Shown one piece after another: positions 1-8,893 of a DNA stretch of 64,000 bases. Both the position numbers and the translations under genes were made by a program. Source of the stretch: Streptomyces sp. Alt3 (GTDB lineage Bacteria > Actinomycetota > Actinomycetes > Streptomycetales > Streptomycetaceae); contig NZ_CP120984.1 in assembly GCF_030719215.1 (NCBI RefSeq), positions 214,921 through 278,920 on the forward strand, written 5' to 3'. The notes beneath the pieces were generated by a model that was not told the origin of the DNA, did not search any database, and saw nothing but the letters and a program-made list of their open reading frames with translations. Every line of letters starts with the position of its first letter. Positions within the stretch are counted from its first letter, which is position 1.

Positions 1-344
1 AAGCCCTCGATCTCAAGAGCACCTACGAACCCGGCACGATCGAGAACACCACCGCGGTGACAGTCATCGACGACGTCACGCTCTCCGTCGACCTGGTACG
101 TGAGGCGACACGACCACTGCAATCCGACCCAGCAGATGTCCAGGCGACGATGGCACTGGAGGCCGGTGCCCTGGCGGACGCCATCGCCCGCCTGAGCCTG
201 CTGCCGCACCGATCCTGGCTTTTGATCGCCTCAAGCACCGAGCGGCTCAGCGAAGCAGTCGGCCAGGAGACCACCGACCGTCTCCTCGCCGTAGCCGATC
301 TCGCCGAACTGCAGCAACGCCCCCGGCCGACCCAGAACTGGTAG
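1..344 (+). CDS. 3' end of an unrecognised protein (partial)
   Basis: The frame is open at the left edge (first full codon at base 3) and stops at TAG 342-344, so the last 113 residues are visible and the start lies outside the window. A GTG at 57 is possible as a start, but the residues before it (ALDLKSTYEPGTIENTTA) read like ordinary protein and the codons stay GC-ending, so a longer gene is more likely. The visible part is helical and rich in Ala, Leu and Arg, with no cysteines or membrane segment. I do not recognise a family. The next gene is convergent. Confidence 0.5.
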   Translation, partial: ALDLKSTYEPGTIENTTAVTVIDDVTLSVDLVREATRPLQSDPADVQATMALEAGALADAIARLSLLPHRSWLLIASSTERLSEAVGQETTDRLLAVADLAELQQRPRPTQNW

Positions 345-369
345 CCGTCGAGCGGGGCCCACATCGGCC

Positions 370-1142
370 TCACCGTCTCGGTGACGGCTCGACGCTTCCC
401 CGTTCACGCTCATTCGGACCCGGCCCATCACCCACCACACCCCGAGCAACCCGCCGAACGTACGGCCCCTGCGGGTAATCAGGATCGGTCGGCGGCAGGA
501 AGCCCTGGAGCGCCTCGTGCCGCGCCCTCAGAGGATCGTCGGGCAGCGCAGGGAGCGGCTCGCCATACGGAAGACCCTCGCGGTCGGTGTGGACCACAGC
601 GCGGTACTGCCGGCCCTCACCCTGCGCCATCGTGAAGCCGACGAGCTCGTGGCCGTCGAGCACACGGAACTGGCTGCCGTCGTAGTCGATCACTCCGCCA
701 CGGTGCACGGTCAGACCGAGCGCAGGCCACTGTGCCGCCTCCGGCCCGAGCAGCTCGGCCAGCTCCTCCGGGGCGACAGGCCCGCGTCCGCCACGCGGCG
801 CGTCACGTACCACAGTCGTCGTTCTGCGCCGCCCCGACACCGCCGGTGTCCCCGTTGCCTCCGGAAGCGGGCGCACAAGCGTCTCGCCGACGACCGTAAC
901 GCCCTCCCCGCTGAAAGACGGCAGCTCCGTCCAGCGCCATACGAGGCCTGGGGTCGGGTCTGCCGGCACGAAGCCGAGCGCGGCGAGTGCCCGGATGCGA
1001 GCGGCCACCGTGGGAGCGGTCGGCCCGCAGGGAAGTCGTGCTGCACGCCGCCAGCTCCTTTGATGAGCGTGGTGTCGACCCACAGCCGCCACACGCCCCC
1101 GGCGCTCTCCTGCGGGCTCAGGAATGCGGTCACATCCGTCAT
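370..1142 (-). pseudogene. small Streptomyces orphan protein, split by a one-base frameshift
   Basis: Two overlapping frames on the minus strand join into one plausible protein. The N-terminal piece starts at ATG 1142 (MTDVTAFLSPQ, then GVWRLWVDTTLIKGAG and QHDFPAG). The C-terminal piece continues as PTAPTVAARIRALAALGF and runs to 370. They fit together if one C is added to the GGGCCG run near 1020-1026. The order (short beta-rich start, VWRLWVD, then TVAARxxALAALGFxP) resembles the small Streptomyces DUF6303-type proteins, recalled from memory only. The C-terminal 130 residues (VDGHELVGF, LPALPDDPLRARHEALQGFLPP) are not recognised. The downstream part could also be a separate gene with an internal start. 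Either the gene is decayed or one base is missing from the assembly. Confidence 0.5.
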
Positions 1143-1371
1143 GAGCTGTCCGATCCTTCAGGCCGCCGCATCACATGCGCCAGGCTATGGCGTCCATACC
1201 GACAGCGGCAGAGTACGGGCAGACAGAGGGGCAACGCGTAGGAATCGAAGGTGCACCGTGCATCATCATCAGCTCCGACGCCTCAAGAGCTGCCACGCCC
1301 ACAGGCGGGCTGCCGTTTGTCCGGTTCGCCTCCGGGCGCCGGGTCGTTCGTTCTACGGTGCACCGGTGAAC

Positions 1372-4300
1372 ATGGAGATGCCCCCGGGCGGCGGCGTACG
1401 GCCCGGACTGGACCTGCCGGTGGTGGATGAGGTCCTGGCCGCCGCGCTCCGGGCGCAGGGCGAGGGCGGTGTCCGAGCGCTGGGGCTGCTGCGGGACGCG
1501 CACCGGATCCTGTCGGGGGCCGACAGGCTGGAGCGGCCGGGGGAGATCGTGGAGGCGTGCGTGCGCAGCGCGGCCGAGGCGCTGCTGAAACTGCCTGGTG
1601 CCCCGAAGAACCCGCCCGGCCTGAAGTCGGCGGCGAAAGACCTGCTGGCGGCGGTGGATGCCTTCGGCCCGCCACCCGCCGGGCGTACGGGTCCCCCTGG
1701 GCACCAAGCCCCGGCTGGAAGCCGAGCCTGGGAGCTGGTCGCGGAGGCGGCCGAGGTGCTGCGCAGCGAGATCCAGAGCCCCGGCGGCCAGAAGCGCCGT
1801 CAGGCGCGGGGAATTGCCGAGCGGCTGATGGGTCTGCGGCTCGGTGCCGCGCAGGACAAGGCACTGGACACGTGGGGGGCCCTGTACTCGAAAGCATCGG
1901 GCACCCTGCACGGCGCCGGTGCCGAGAAGGACCGACCCACCTACCTGTACACCGAACTCCTGCACGCAGCACGCGAGTTGCTTGTGCCGCTGCCCGGCCG
2001 CGCCGATCGGGTCCTGGAGCTCACTGCCCTCACCGACCCCGGCCCGGACGACGCGGCGGAGCTGGCCCGGTGGACAGACCCGCGGGCGGAGGCGTTCTTC
2101 TTCCGCTCCGGCCCGTCCCCGGCCTGGCTGGGCGTGCTGGACGAGCACGCCGGGCACCTGCTGCTCGCCGACGAGGAGAACGGCACCTGGCCGGCCGCCC
2201 CGTTCCTCGAGCACCTGAACACCACCGCCCCGGACACCGCCCGACCCTGGCTGGCCGCCCACGCCGAACAGCTCGCCGCCGAAGGCCCGGGCGCACTGGA
2301 CGCGCTGCTGCGCCTGGCCCTGGCCGACGCCCTCACCCCGGCCGGTATCCGCTCGCTGCTCCCGCACATCACCGCCCCGGTACTGCCCGGGGCGCCGTCG
2401 GGGCAGGGCGGGTTCGCGCGCCGGCTCGCGGCCCGCTGGGCGCGCACCCTCCCGGTGGCGGCCCGCGACGGGGACTGGGTGGTGGTGGCCGAAATGCTGC
2501 TGACGGATGCTGTGGACGCCGAGCACACCGGCCACCTGGCCCTGCAGGCGGTGCTGGAGCGCGCGCACGCCGCCCAGGAAGCCACGGAGGCCGGCCCCGC
2601 GTCGGTGCCCGGTGCCGAGCGCGCCGCGGCCCTGGCCGATCTGGAGATGGAGGAGGCGATCGCCCGGCAGAACGCCGACCGCCTGCCCGCCCGCGACGTC
2701 GCGGGCCTGCTGCACCAGTTGGTGACGACTGTCCACCCCACCCCTGGTGGGGAGGGCAGCGCGTTCCGGTGGGCGCGCGCCGTACGCGGCGCGGTGGCGG
2801 GGCTGCTGCGCCGCGACGTCGAGGCGACCTCATCCGCAGCCCGGGAGCTGGTCTTCGACGTCGACCTCGACGAGGTCCGCCTCGGCGACTCTGCGGCCTT
2901 CATTGGCCCGCGCTTGGCTCGCACCATTCTCGACCTCGCCGCAGCGGACGCCGCGGCAGGCCTCCCGCTCGCCGAGCGGCTGCGGGCATGGCCACGGATC
3001 GAACAGGCCGACGCGCACCTGCACGCCCGCCTCCTTGCCGCACACCTGGCCGCCCACCCGCCCCACACCCCGGACCCGTACACCGCTTCGGACCCGGGCA
3101 CCCCCGCCCTTGCCCTCGCCGAAACGGCGGGAGGGGAAACGGGGAAGTGGTGGGATCTGGCGCTGGAGACCACGGAGCGGCTGCTGACCGGCCGCCCCAC
3201 TCCGGAGGGCGCCCGACTGGCCGACCTGGTCCTCACCACCTGCCCGCCCGAGCGCGCCGAAAGCCTTCAGCGGCGGGCCCGGGCGGCGCTCGGCCCCACA
3301 CCCGCAGCCGCCGAGGTGGAGCAAGCCCTGCCCGCCGGAACCACCCAGATCGACGGAACGGTGGAGCCGCTCGCGTCCTGGCTGCGGGTGTGGGACTGGT
3401 CCCCGGTGCTCACCGCACCGTTGCTGGACGGGTTCGGCCCGCTGCTCGCCGCGGTGCGCCGCCTGCGCCCGGCCGGGCCCCCAGACCCGCGCGCCGCCGA
3501 TCACCTGGTGCCGCTGCGCCGCACCGTCACCCTCGTCGAGGAGGACTTGCTGGAGCGGGCCGCCGCAGACGGCCCGCTCGAAGCCGCCGCCGCACTGGCC
3601 GCCGCCGAGGACGCCGGAGCCGACGGGTACGCAATCGTGCTGCACCGCCTCGTCGAGGCCGATCCGGCCGCCTGGAGTGCCGACGTCCCCGCCGTGCTCA
3701 CCGCCCTGGACCGGGCGGAGCTCGGCGCGTTCTACCTCGCCGCCACCGCGAACCCCGCCCACCGCCCCGGCGCCCTTCCGGCCGGGCCGGCCCCGGCAGC
3801 ACGGGCCGCCCTCGACCTGCGCCGCACCCTGCCCGCCCCCGTCCCCAGCCAACCGAACCCCACCGTCCTCCTGTTCGCCGACCAGGCGCTGTTCGACCTG
3901 CTGACCCTGGTGTGGCGCACCGGCACCGACCTCGCCGAGGACCTCACCCCCGCCCTGGAACATCTGCACGCCCTTGCCACCCCGCTCACCATTCCCGCCG
4001 TTCCGCCACCCGCGCCCGGCCCAGGCCCGGACAGCATCGTGCTCGCCGACGCTGCCGGTCCGGACGACGAGAGCGCGGTGCCCGAGCCGACCGGAGACCT
4101 GCCCGGCTCGGACCCGGCGGTGCGCGCGCTGGGCTGCCTGCTGGAGTACGCCGCCGCCCAAGTCCGTACCGGCGCCGCAGTTCCCAACGACGTCCTCGAC
4201 CTGGTGGTCCGAGCCCTGACCGCGCGCGGCGGCGAGGAGGCGCTCACCACCGCCATCGGGGTGGCCCTGCCGTTCCTGCACCGCCATGCAGCCGAGTTCA

Positions 4301-5070
4301 CCGATGCCCATCCCAGCCTGTACGTCCTCACGCCGGGCCGGCCCACCCCGGCTGCCGCGTGGCTGCGCTGGGGCGGATACGACCCGCTGCTGCTCACCGC
4401 CCTGGGCCCCAGCCCACTCCTTGACGCTGTACGCGCGAACCTGCCCGGCGCCGACCGGCACCTCGCCCACGCCCTGCTTATCCGCACCGGCGACGCCGAC
4501 GACGTTCTGGGCGACCCACGGGCCGCCTGGACGGAGCTGGCCGCCGCACCTGACGGCTCGCCTGCGGCATCCCGGCTCCTGGCCGCGCTCGCCGCACGCA
4601 CTCCGCACCGGACCGGGTCCGGCGACACTCCGCCGGACCCGGCCGCCCACCGCGCCCTGGCAGCGGCAGCACGGTGGTGGACCGCGGCGCTGGACGCCGA
4701 CCTGCCGCCCGGGGCGCTCGCCGCCGCCGGCGACTTCGCCGACACCGCCCTCGACGACACGGTGTGGCTGCCGCTGGCCCGCCGCAGCGCCGCCCATACC
4801 CCGGCCCAGACCCGCGCCGGTGACATCGCAGAACGGGCCGCCGCCCACCCGCGCGATAACGACGCCCTGCTCCTGGCCGCGCACCTGCTCACCCGATCCG
4901 CCCTCGCCCCCTGGCACGACATCGAGGTCCGCGCGCACGCCCGCACCCTGCTCTTGGCCGCCGATACCCAACCCGCCCCCGAACACCCGGCAGCCACCGA
5001 GCAGCTACGCCGAGCGCTGGTGGAGGCCGGAGAGGTGGACCTTGCCCGGACGACGTCGACAACCAGCTGA
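1372..5070 (+). CDS. large all-helical protein with HEPN-like N-terminus, unknown function
   Basis: The gene encodes about 1,232 residues. The frame stays open back to 517, but the upstream part is antisense to the 370-1142 gene and has poor codon use. I therefore start at ATG 1372, with GTG 1366 two codons before it as the alternative. The first 200 residues are helical and end in a segment (ALYSKASGTLHGAG) that recalls the C-terminal helix of HEPN domains, but the Arg of the RxxxxH RNase motif is absent. The remaining thousand residues are repetitive Leu/Ala/Arg helices with no NTPase, nuclease or membrane motif, and look like an alpha-solenoid. No partner gene is adjacent on the same strand. 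Similar giant helical proteins occur in actinobacterial conflict loci, but a function cannot be assigned. Confidence 0.75.
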   Translation: MEMPPGGGVRPGLDLPVVDEVLAAALRAQGEGGVRALGLLRDAHRILSGADRLERPGEIVEACVRSAAEALLKLPGAPKNPPGLKSAAKDLLAAVDAFGPPPAGRTGPPGHQAPAGSRAWELVAEAAEVLRSEIQSPGGQKRRQARGIAERLMGLRLGAAQDKALDTWGALYSKASGTLHGAGAEKDRPTYLYTELLHAARELLVPLPGRADRVLELTALTDPGPDDAAELARWTDPRAEAFFFRSGPSPAWLGVLDEHAGHLLLADEENGTWPAAPFLEHLNTTAPDTARPWLAAHAEQLAAEGPGALDALLRLALADALTPAGIRSLLPHITAPVLPGAPSGQGGFARRLAARWARTLPVAARDGDWVVVAEMLLTDAVDAEHTGHLALQAVLERAHAAQEATEAGPASVPGAERAAALADLEMEEAIARQNADRLPARDVAGLLHQLVTTVHPTPGGEGSAFRWARAVRGAVAGLLRRDVEATSSAARELVFDVDLDEVRLGDSAAFIGPRLARTILDLAAADAAAGLPLAERLRAWPRIEQADAHLHARLLAAHLAAHPPHTPDPYTASDPGTPALALAETAGGETGKWWDLALETTERLLTGRPTPEGARLADLVLTTCPPERAESLQRRARAALGPTPAAAEVEQALPAGTTQIDGTVEPLASWLRVWDWSPVLTAPLLDGFGPLLAAVRRLRPAGPPDPRAADHLVPLRRTVTLVEEDLLERAAADGPLEAAAALAAAEDAGADGYAIVLHRLVEADPAAWSADVPAVLTALDRAELGAFYLAATANPAHRPGALPAGPAPAARAALDLRRTLPAPVPSQPNPTVLLFADQALFDLLTLVWRTGTDLAEDLTPALEHLHALATPLTIPAVPPPAPGPGPDSIVLADAAGPDDESAVPEPTGDLPGSDPAVRALGCLLEYAAAQVRTGAAVPNDVLDLVVRALTARGGEEALTTAIGVALPFLHRHAAEFTDAHPSLYVLTPGRPTPAAAWLRWGGYDPLLLTALGPSPLLDAVRANLPGADRHLAHALLIRTGDADDVLGDPRAAWTELAAAPDGSPAASRLLAALAARTPHRTGSGDTPPDPAAHRALAAAARWWTAALDADLPPGALAAAGDFADTALDDTVWLPLARRSAAHTPAQTRAGDIAERAAAHPRDNDALLLAAHLLTRSALAPWHDIEVRAHARTLLLAADTQPAPEHPAATEQLRRALVEAGEVDLARTTSTTS

Positions 5071-5088
5071 GCTTGTCGTTTAACCCCA

Positions 5089-5337
5089 TCAGGGGGTGAC
5101 GTAGTCGCCCCAGCCGAAAGTGGCGACGTAAGCGCGTCGAACGGCTTCTCCGCCCCGTCCACCCCTGATGCGGATGATGGTCGGCGCAATGACGAACCAG
5201 GCGGCAAAGCACCCCGCGATGATCAAAGTCCAGCGAGGGCCCGAGAAACTGGCAATGACGGCCAGGGCAATGATCGTGACGACCAGTCCGATATGGCCGC
5301 CGCCGATGGCCGTGCTGGATCTGCTGCCACCTGTCAT
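5089..5337 (-). CDS. small two-helix membrane protein
   Basis: An 82-residue protein starting at ATG 5337 (MTGGSRSSTAIGG). Residues 15-35 (GLVVTIIALAVIASFSG) and 38-55 (LIIAGCFAAWFVIAPTII) are hydrophobic enough to span the membrane. A basic stretch (RIRGGRGGEAVRR) follows, so the C-terminus probably faces the cytoplasm. It is convergent with the large helical gene and ends 18 bases past that gene's stop. An upstream extension to 5493 is possible but runs into the transposase remnant. The family and role are not recognised. Confidence 0.6.
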   Translation of the reverse strand: MTGGSRSSTAIGGGHIGLVVTIIALAVIASFSGPRWTLIIAGCFAAWFVIAPTIIRIRGGRGGEAVRRAYVATFGWGDYVTP

Positions 5338-5371
5338 CAGGGTCTCCCGCCAAAGATCACGCTGTCCCGTG

Positions 5372-5890
5372 TCAGAGCAGACTACGGAGCACTGCCAGCG
5401 TGTCAGTGCCGCTCCCACGACGGGGTTTGGTGCTGGCCTTGTGGTGTGTAGGGCGGCTGTATGTCTGGCCGGTCGCGAGGACCCGGCCCACATCGTGACG
5501 GGTGGCAGGGCGGTGGTTCTTCGAGCCTAAGGGGCGGCCAGGGCCGGGGCGGGAGGGTTTCGGTGCACCGGCTGGAGAGCCGGTCTTCGCGCGCAGGTTT
5601 CTGAACCCTCTGCGGACGCGGGCGGGCGTGAGTCTGTTCGGCGAGGCCGACTTCTCCCAGGGCCGTCGGAGGTCGGTGGCCAGCGGGCGGGAAAGCCGAA
5701 GCTGGGCGTAGGCCGCGACCACCAACCACGTCCATCGGTCGGCCGCTTCCAAGCTGCGGAGCCGGGGTTTGGTCCACCCGAGTGTCTGATTGAGCAGGCG
5801 AAACGTGTGCTCAAGATCGAAGCGGCGGAGGAAGGACTGCCAGCAGCGATCCACATCGTCGGTCGTGGCGGCTCTGGATCCGTGGTGCAT
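5372..5890 (-). pseudogene. C-terminal fragment of a DDE transposase
   Basis: The 172-residue piece reads like the end of a Streptomyces transposase: FLRRFDLEHTFRLLNQTLGW, then AADRWTWLVVAAYAQLRLSR, then LTPARVRRGFRNLRAKTG and PGRPLGSKN. The FDxEHTFR motif holds the last catalytic Glu of the DDE triad. The N-terminal two thirds, with the first two catalytic Asp residues, are missing, and an in-frame TGA directly precedes the first Met. This is an IS remnant that cannot transpose by itself. I recall the family as the NF041680-type transposases of Streptomyces. Confidence 0.75.
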
Positions 5891-5954
5891 TCAGTTGTCG
5901 ACGGCCCGCCCATCGGGCGAACCCGGGCCGAGCCGTCGCTCCTCGGGGCCGTCC

Positions 5955-6401
5955 CTACTGCATCGTCGCGTAGTCGTTCGGGGCCTTGCGGAGGATCTCG
6001 ATCATCTGGGGCTCGGTCAGCTTCCGGAATGCCACCGTTGACGAGTTCGCTATCTTCCGGAAGAGGATGTCGGAAGGGATCGGCGGAAGGTCGGCGAACA
6101 GGGGGTGACGTTCTGGCCCGGCGCCCTCGCTGAACTCGCGGTGCAGCAACCACACCGTCTCGGCGAACAGTGGGTACGCGGTCTCGTGCTTGCTCCACAG
6201 GCACCGCAGCGCGTCGCCGCCAAAGTCCCGGTTGATGAAGCCCCAGACGTACGACATCTCGGCCGTCTTGTCCGGGTACTTGTCATCGTTCAGGTAACGG
6301 ACCCACTCGTTCAGGATGTCCCAGCGCAGTGCGCTGACGATCACGCTCGCCGGTGCTTCGCCCAGTCGTAAGTCGGCGACGGGCTCATCATCGAAAGTCA
6401 T
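5955..6401 (-). CDS. hypothetical protein, 148 aa
   Basis: The start is ATG 6401 (MTFDDEPVADLRLGEAP). The longer frame to 6593 is unlikely because its extra residues are atypical. The protein is mixed and rather acidic, with aromatic clusters (WDILNEWVRYLND, SYVWGFINRDFGG) and no membrane segment, metal-binding cluster or Walker motif. It is divergent from the next two coupled genes, with 126 bases between the starts. I do not recognise the family. The ending (ILRKAPNDYATMQ) lies beside the transposase remnant, so the 3' flank has been rearranged. Confidence 0.6.
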   Translation of the reverse strand: MTFDDEPVADLRLGEAPASVIVSALRWDILNEWVRYLNDDKYPDKTAEMSYVWGFINRDFGGDALRCLWSKHETAYPLFAETVWLLHREFSEGAGPERHPLFADLPPIPSDILFRKIANSSTVAFRKLTEPQMIEILRKAPNDYATMQ

Positions 6402-6527
6402 CCGCTGACCGTAGCGAGAGAGACCACTGCCGCGCCACGACGCCCACGCGTCAGCACGAACGAGCGCCTCCGCGACGCTCCCCTTGGCGCTACTCTGGCA
6501 CTCTAAGCACGACTGCAGGAGGGGCAC

Positions 6528-6836
6528 ATGGCGCACGAGGACTGGACCGTGGACCGACTGCACGTTGCGCTGCCCCACTCGGCGTCCCGGCAACAGCTGC
6601 TCCAGGACGTCAACCTCACCCCGATCGAGGACCTGCCTGCCGTCCTCGACGGATGGGCCTCGGCCGCCGAGCAGCTCGAATCAGCCCGGCCCCGCATCGA
6701 GGCCGCCCGCGCCCACATAAAGGTGCGCGGTGTTCTCCCTGACGACCTGGAGACCAGGGACGTCACCGCCGACGTTCTCAGGGACGCCGAGCCGCGCCAG
6801 GGCAACCGGGACGACCGCGGCCGGGGAGCGGCGTGA
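6528..6836 (+). CDS. small acidic protein, candidate antitoxin of a coupled pair
   Basis: A 102-residue protein starting at ATG 6528 behind a strong ribosome-binding site (GGAGGGG, 6518-6525 region). It is charged and helical (LTPIEDLPAVLDGWASAAEQ, SARPRIEAARAHIKVRG) with a disordered acidic/Arg tail. The stop overlaps the start of the next gene by four bases (GTGA, 6833-6836), so the two are probably translated together. Size, order and coupling fit an antitoxin placed before a RelE-like toxin. No DNA-binding motif is obvious. A role as an unrelated small protein remains possible. Confidence 0.6.
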   Translation: MAHEDWTVDRLHVALPHSASRQQLLQDVNLTPIEDLPAVLDGWASAAEQLESARPRIEAARAHIKVRGVLPDDLETRDVTADVLRDAEPRQGNRDDRGRGAA

Positions 6837-7090
6837 CCTACCGGCTCAACTTCCCTACCGACGTCTTCGACACCTACAAGCAGCTCCCCGAGCTCGCCCG
6901 GCGGGACCTCGCGCTCGCCTTGGTCGACGCTCAGCAGGACCCGCTCGCGTACTCGGAGCCCTATGGGCAGGACGACGGCATCATCCGCACCGTTGCCCAG
7001 GGCCACGTCACCGCGGTGATCCTCCTCGGCCACGACACAGCGACGATGACCGTCCTCACGATCGCGTACGCCGGCACGGCCGACTCGTAG
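6833..7090 (+). CDS. RelE/ParE-fold small protein, candidate toxin
   Basis: An 85-residue protein starting at GTG 6833, overlapping the previous stop. The pattern is that of the RelE/ParE superfamily: an N-terminal strand with basic and aromatic residues (MTYRLNFP), a helix (FDTYKQLPELARRDLALALVD), then three beta strands (GIIRTVAQG, VTAVILLGH, TMTVLTIAYAG). RelE proteins cut ribosome-bound mRNA and ParE proteins poison gyrase. The key basic residues cannot be judged from sequence alone. The pair parallels 49656-50209 in layout, not in close sequence. The toxin assignment is inferred from fold pattern and operon structure. Confidence 0.55.
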   Translation: MTYRLNFPTDVFDTYKQLPELARRDLALALVDAQQDPLAYSEPYGQDDGIIRTVAQGHVTAVILLGHDTATMTVLTIAYAGTADS

Positions 7091-7139
7091 GCCAGCCACT
7101 CAGACACCAGGTGGCGAACCGCGTCGCGCCGCCCCGTTG

Positions 7140-8024
7140 TCACGGGCCTGCGGTCAGTGTCCAGGCTCTGCCGGACGTGGCGGGCTTCCAGTGTTCGGTG
7201 TACTCGGCGTTGTCGCTGATGGGTCCCGAGACACGGAACACAGGGTGGACGATATCGGGGTCCTCGTTCACCTGGAGGGACTGCTTCTTCCCCTTGCCGT
7301 CGATGTAGTCGACCCGAAGGTGGTATTCGACGTACTCCTTGTTGAGGAGCTTCGACTCCACGGCCATGACGAAGCCGTCGCCCGGTTTGAGTACCTGTGA
7401 CTTCCCGGTGAAGTAGGGCTTCCCCTCCTGGGTGAACCGGGGGTCCCGCTTGCCGAGGTCCAGCTCCGCCGGGATTGTGTCCTCGGCCACGCCTCCCAGC
7501 GGCTCGATCATCGTGGTGCCGAGCGCCGGGGTACGCCGCGTGATCACGGGGACGATGTCCACCACGGTGATGGGTGAGGACGATGTGTTGGTCACGGACA
7601 ACTTATAGGCGGTCTTGATCAGGGAGACCGCGCCGATCTTCAGGAACAGACGGTCCAGCGCTGCCTGATCGTACGGTCCTGTGAGCACCGCGCGATCCGC
7701 GGGGCTGACCCGCTGCCCCGAGACCAGGAACGCGCTGCTGTCCCCGGGTAGTACCGCCACGGTGACGGCCGACGAGGCCTTCGACACCGGCCGGGCCGTC
7801 GCGGCGGGCTTGTCCTCACCGAACAGGGTGTCGGTGACCAGCCCCTGCAGCGACGAGCCCAGGCCGGTGATGAGGCTGACGACAACGGCGGACACCCCGG
7901 TCAGGACCGCGGCCATGAGGACCGTGCGGGCCGAGGTTCTCTGATCCTCCGGTCCGGAAGAAGCCGGCCGGCGACGCTCGGACACCCTCCGGAGGTGTTC
8001 CCGCCCGCCCGTGCGCCTTACCAT
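7140..8024 (-). CDS. membrane-anchored extracytoplasmic protein, unknown function
   Basis: The start is ATG 8024 (MVRRTGGREHLRRVSERRRP). A basic N-terminus of about 35 residues leads into one hydrophobic segment (VLMAAVLTGVSAVVVSLITG), giving a type II membrane topology. The outer domain is beta-rich, with VTNTSSSPITVVDIVPVITR and KPGDGFVMAVESKLLNKEY, like an Ig-like or adhesin-type fold. No catalytic motif or lipobox is seen. Length is 294 residues. It is convergent with the toxin-like pair. Similar membrane-anchored proteins are widespread orphans in Streptomyces. I cannot name a function. Confidence 0.65.
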   Translation of the reverse strand: MVRRTGGREHLRRVSERRRPASSGPEDQRTSARTVLMAAVLTGVSAVVVSLITGLGSSLQGLVTDTLFGEDKPAATARPVSKASSAVTVAVLPGDSSAFLVSGQRVSPADRAVLTGPYDQAALDRLFLKIGAVSLIKTAYKLSVTNTSSSPITVVDIVPVITRRTPALGTTMIEPLGGVAEDTIPAELDLGKRDPRFTQEGKPYFTGKSQVLKPGDGFVMAVESKLLNKEYVEYHLRVDYIDGKGKKQSLQVNEDPDIVHPVFRVSGPISDNAEYTEHWKPATSGRAWTLTAGP

Positions 8025-8202
8025 GCTGCCCCCAGTCGCTATGGTGCGCGAAGAGCACATACGCACCCCACGACCGGCGATCAGCCGGCCCCGCCCGCGA
8101 CCGGCCGGTGGTCGCGATGTTGTCAAGTGGCGCCCCCGCGCGCTGATTTGTCGATCCTAGCCCTGCGCCGGACCGAAGGACCATCGGTTACCGTGCGGCT
8201 CG

Positions 8203-8692
8203 TTGCCGGGCCGCACGCTCGACGGACGAGGAGTCTTGGCGCGCGCCGGAGAATTCTCACCCGAGCATGAAACATGTCCTCCTGGCCACTGCGTCCAACA
8301 GAGGATTGATGCCGCCGCCCACCGCCACGCCGCCCACCGCGTCTCCAGCGCTGTCGAGCGTTATTCGGCTTCGGCTCCAGCTGAACCGAACCCGGTACCC
8401 ACGCCCAGCACGCCGGGCTGCCTCCGGCTCATCGCCACCGCCCGCGCGGTCGACTCGATGTACATGGAGTGGCGCCGTTGTACTGCGCGAGGCAGAAGGC
8501 CGACTGTCCACGATGATCGAGGGCGCCGTCCGCTGCGCCCAGAGCCGTGCGCGGCTTGTTCGTGCCCTCTACGAACGCTTGGACCGCCTGGAGACCGCAA
8601 CTGGTCAGTCTGCCGCGCCCTCAGCCCGATCAGGGCGTGTCGCCCTCCCATACCCACGGACCGCCAGGACGGCTGAAGGTGGGCCCGTATGA
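8203..8692 (+). pseudogene. broken DUF6415-like gene
   Basis: Two plus-strand frames join into one plausible protein. The first gives LIATARAVDSMYMEWRR up to about 8475. The second continues with VVLREAEGRLSTMIEGAVR and CAQSRARLVRALYERLDRLE to about 8611. That ending resembles the C-terminal helix of DUF6415-type proteins, small Streptomyces orphans often found near transposons and plasmid genes. A single extra base around 8471-8480 would reconnect the frames. The upstream part is poorly conserved in character and no good start is visible. The family name rests on memory of the motif and is tentative. Confidence 0.3.
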
Positions 8693-8893
8693 GGCCCGCC
8701 CGCCCGGTCCGTATGCGCTATGAGGGGTGATCAAGAACGCGCCGGTGGTGATCTCCTCTTCAGTCCAGCCGGTCACCTCGATCAGCTGTCCGTCCAGCGG
8801 CCCACCGGTCAGCTCGCGGTAGTCGCGGCCGGGCTGTGGCCCAGGCTCCAGGTCATCACGCTCGCTGCCGTACACCCTCGGTGCCTGTGTCAT
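8630..8893 (-). CDS. small hypothetical protein with GGPLDGQ motif
   Basis: An 87-residue protein starting at ATG 8893 (MTQAPRVYGSERDD). It contains YRELTGGPLDGQLIEVTGW, a pattern I have seen in short Streptomyces phage- and plasmid-type proteins, followed by a Gly/Pro/aromatic C-terminus (RASYGPTFSRPGGPWVWEG). There is no membrane segment or cysteine. The 3' end overlaps the broken gene on the other strand. Function unknown. Confidence 0.55.
   Translation of the reverse strand: MTQAPRVYGSERDDLEPGPQPGRDYRELTGGPLDGQLIEVTGWTEEEITTGAFLITPHSAYGPGGRASYGPTFSRPGGPWVWEGDTP

Noticed and set aside
517..1371. Upstream extension of the large plus-strand frame
   Set aside because: It is antisense to the small gene at 370-1142, has poor amino-acid character (many Arg, Cys, His) and lacks a ribosome-binding site. 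The start at 1372 (or 1366) is better.
1171..5207. Long open frames antisense to the giant gene (1171-2736, 1941-3239, 2830-4986, 3732-5207)
   Set aside because: High G+C leaves few stops in other frames. These frames mirror the codon bias of the plus-strand gene and have unnatural composition.
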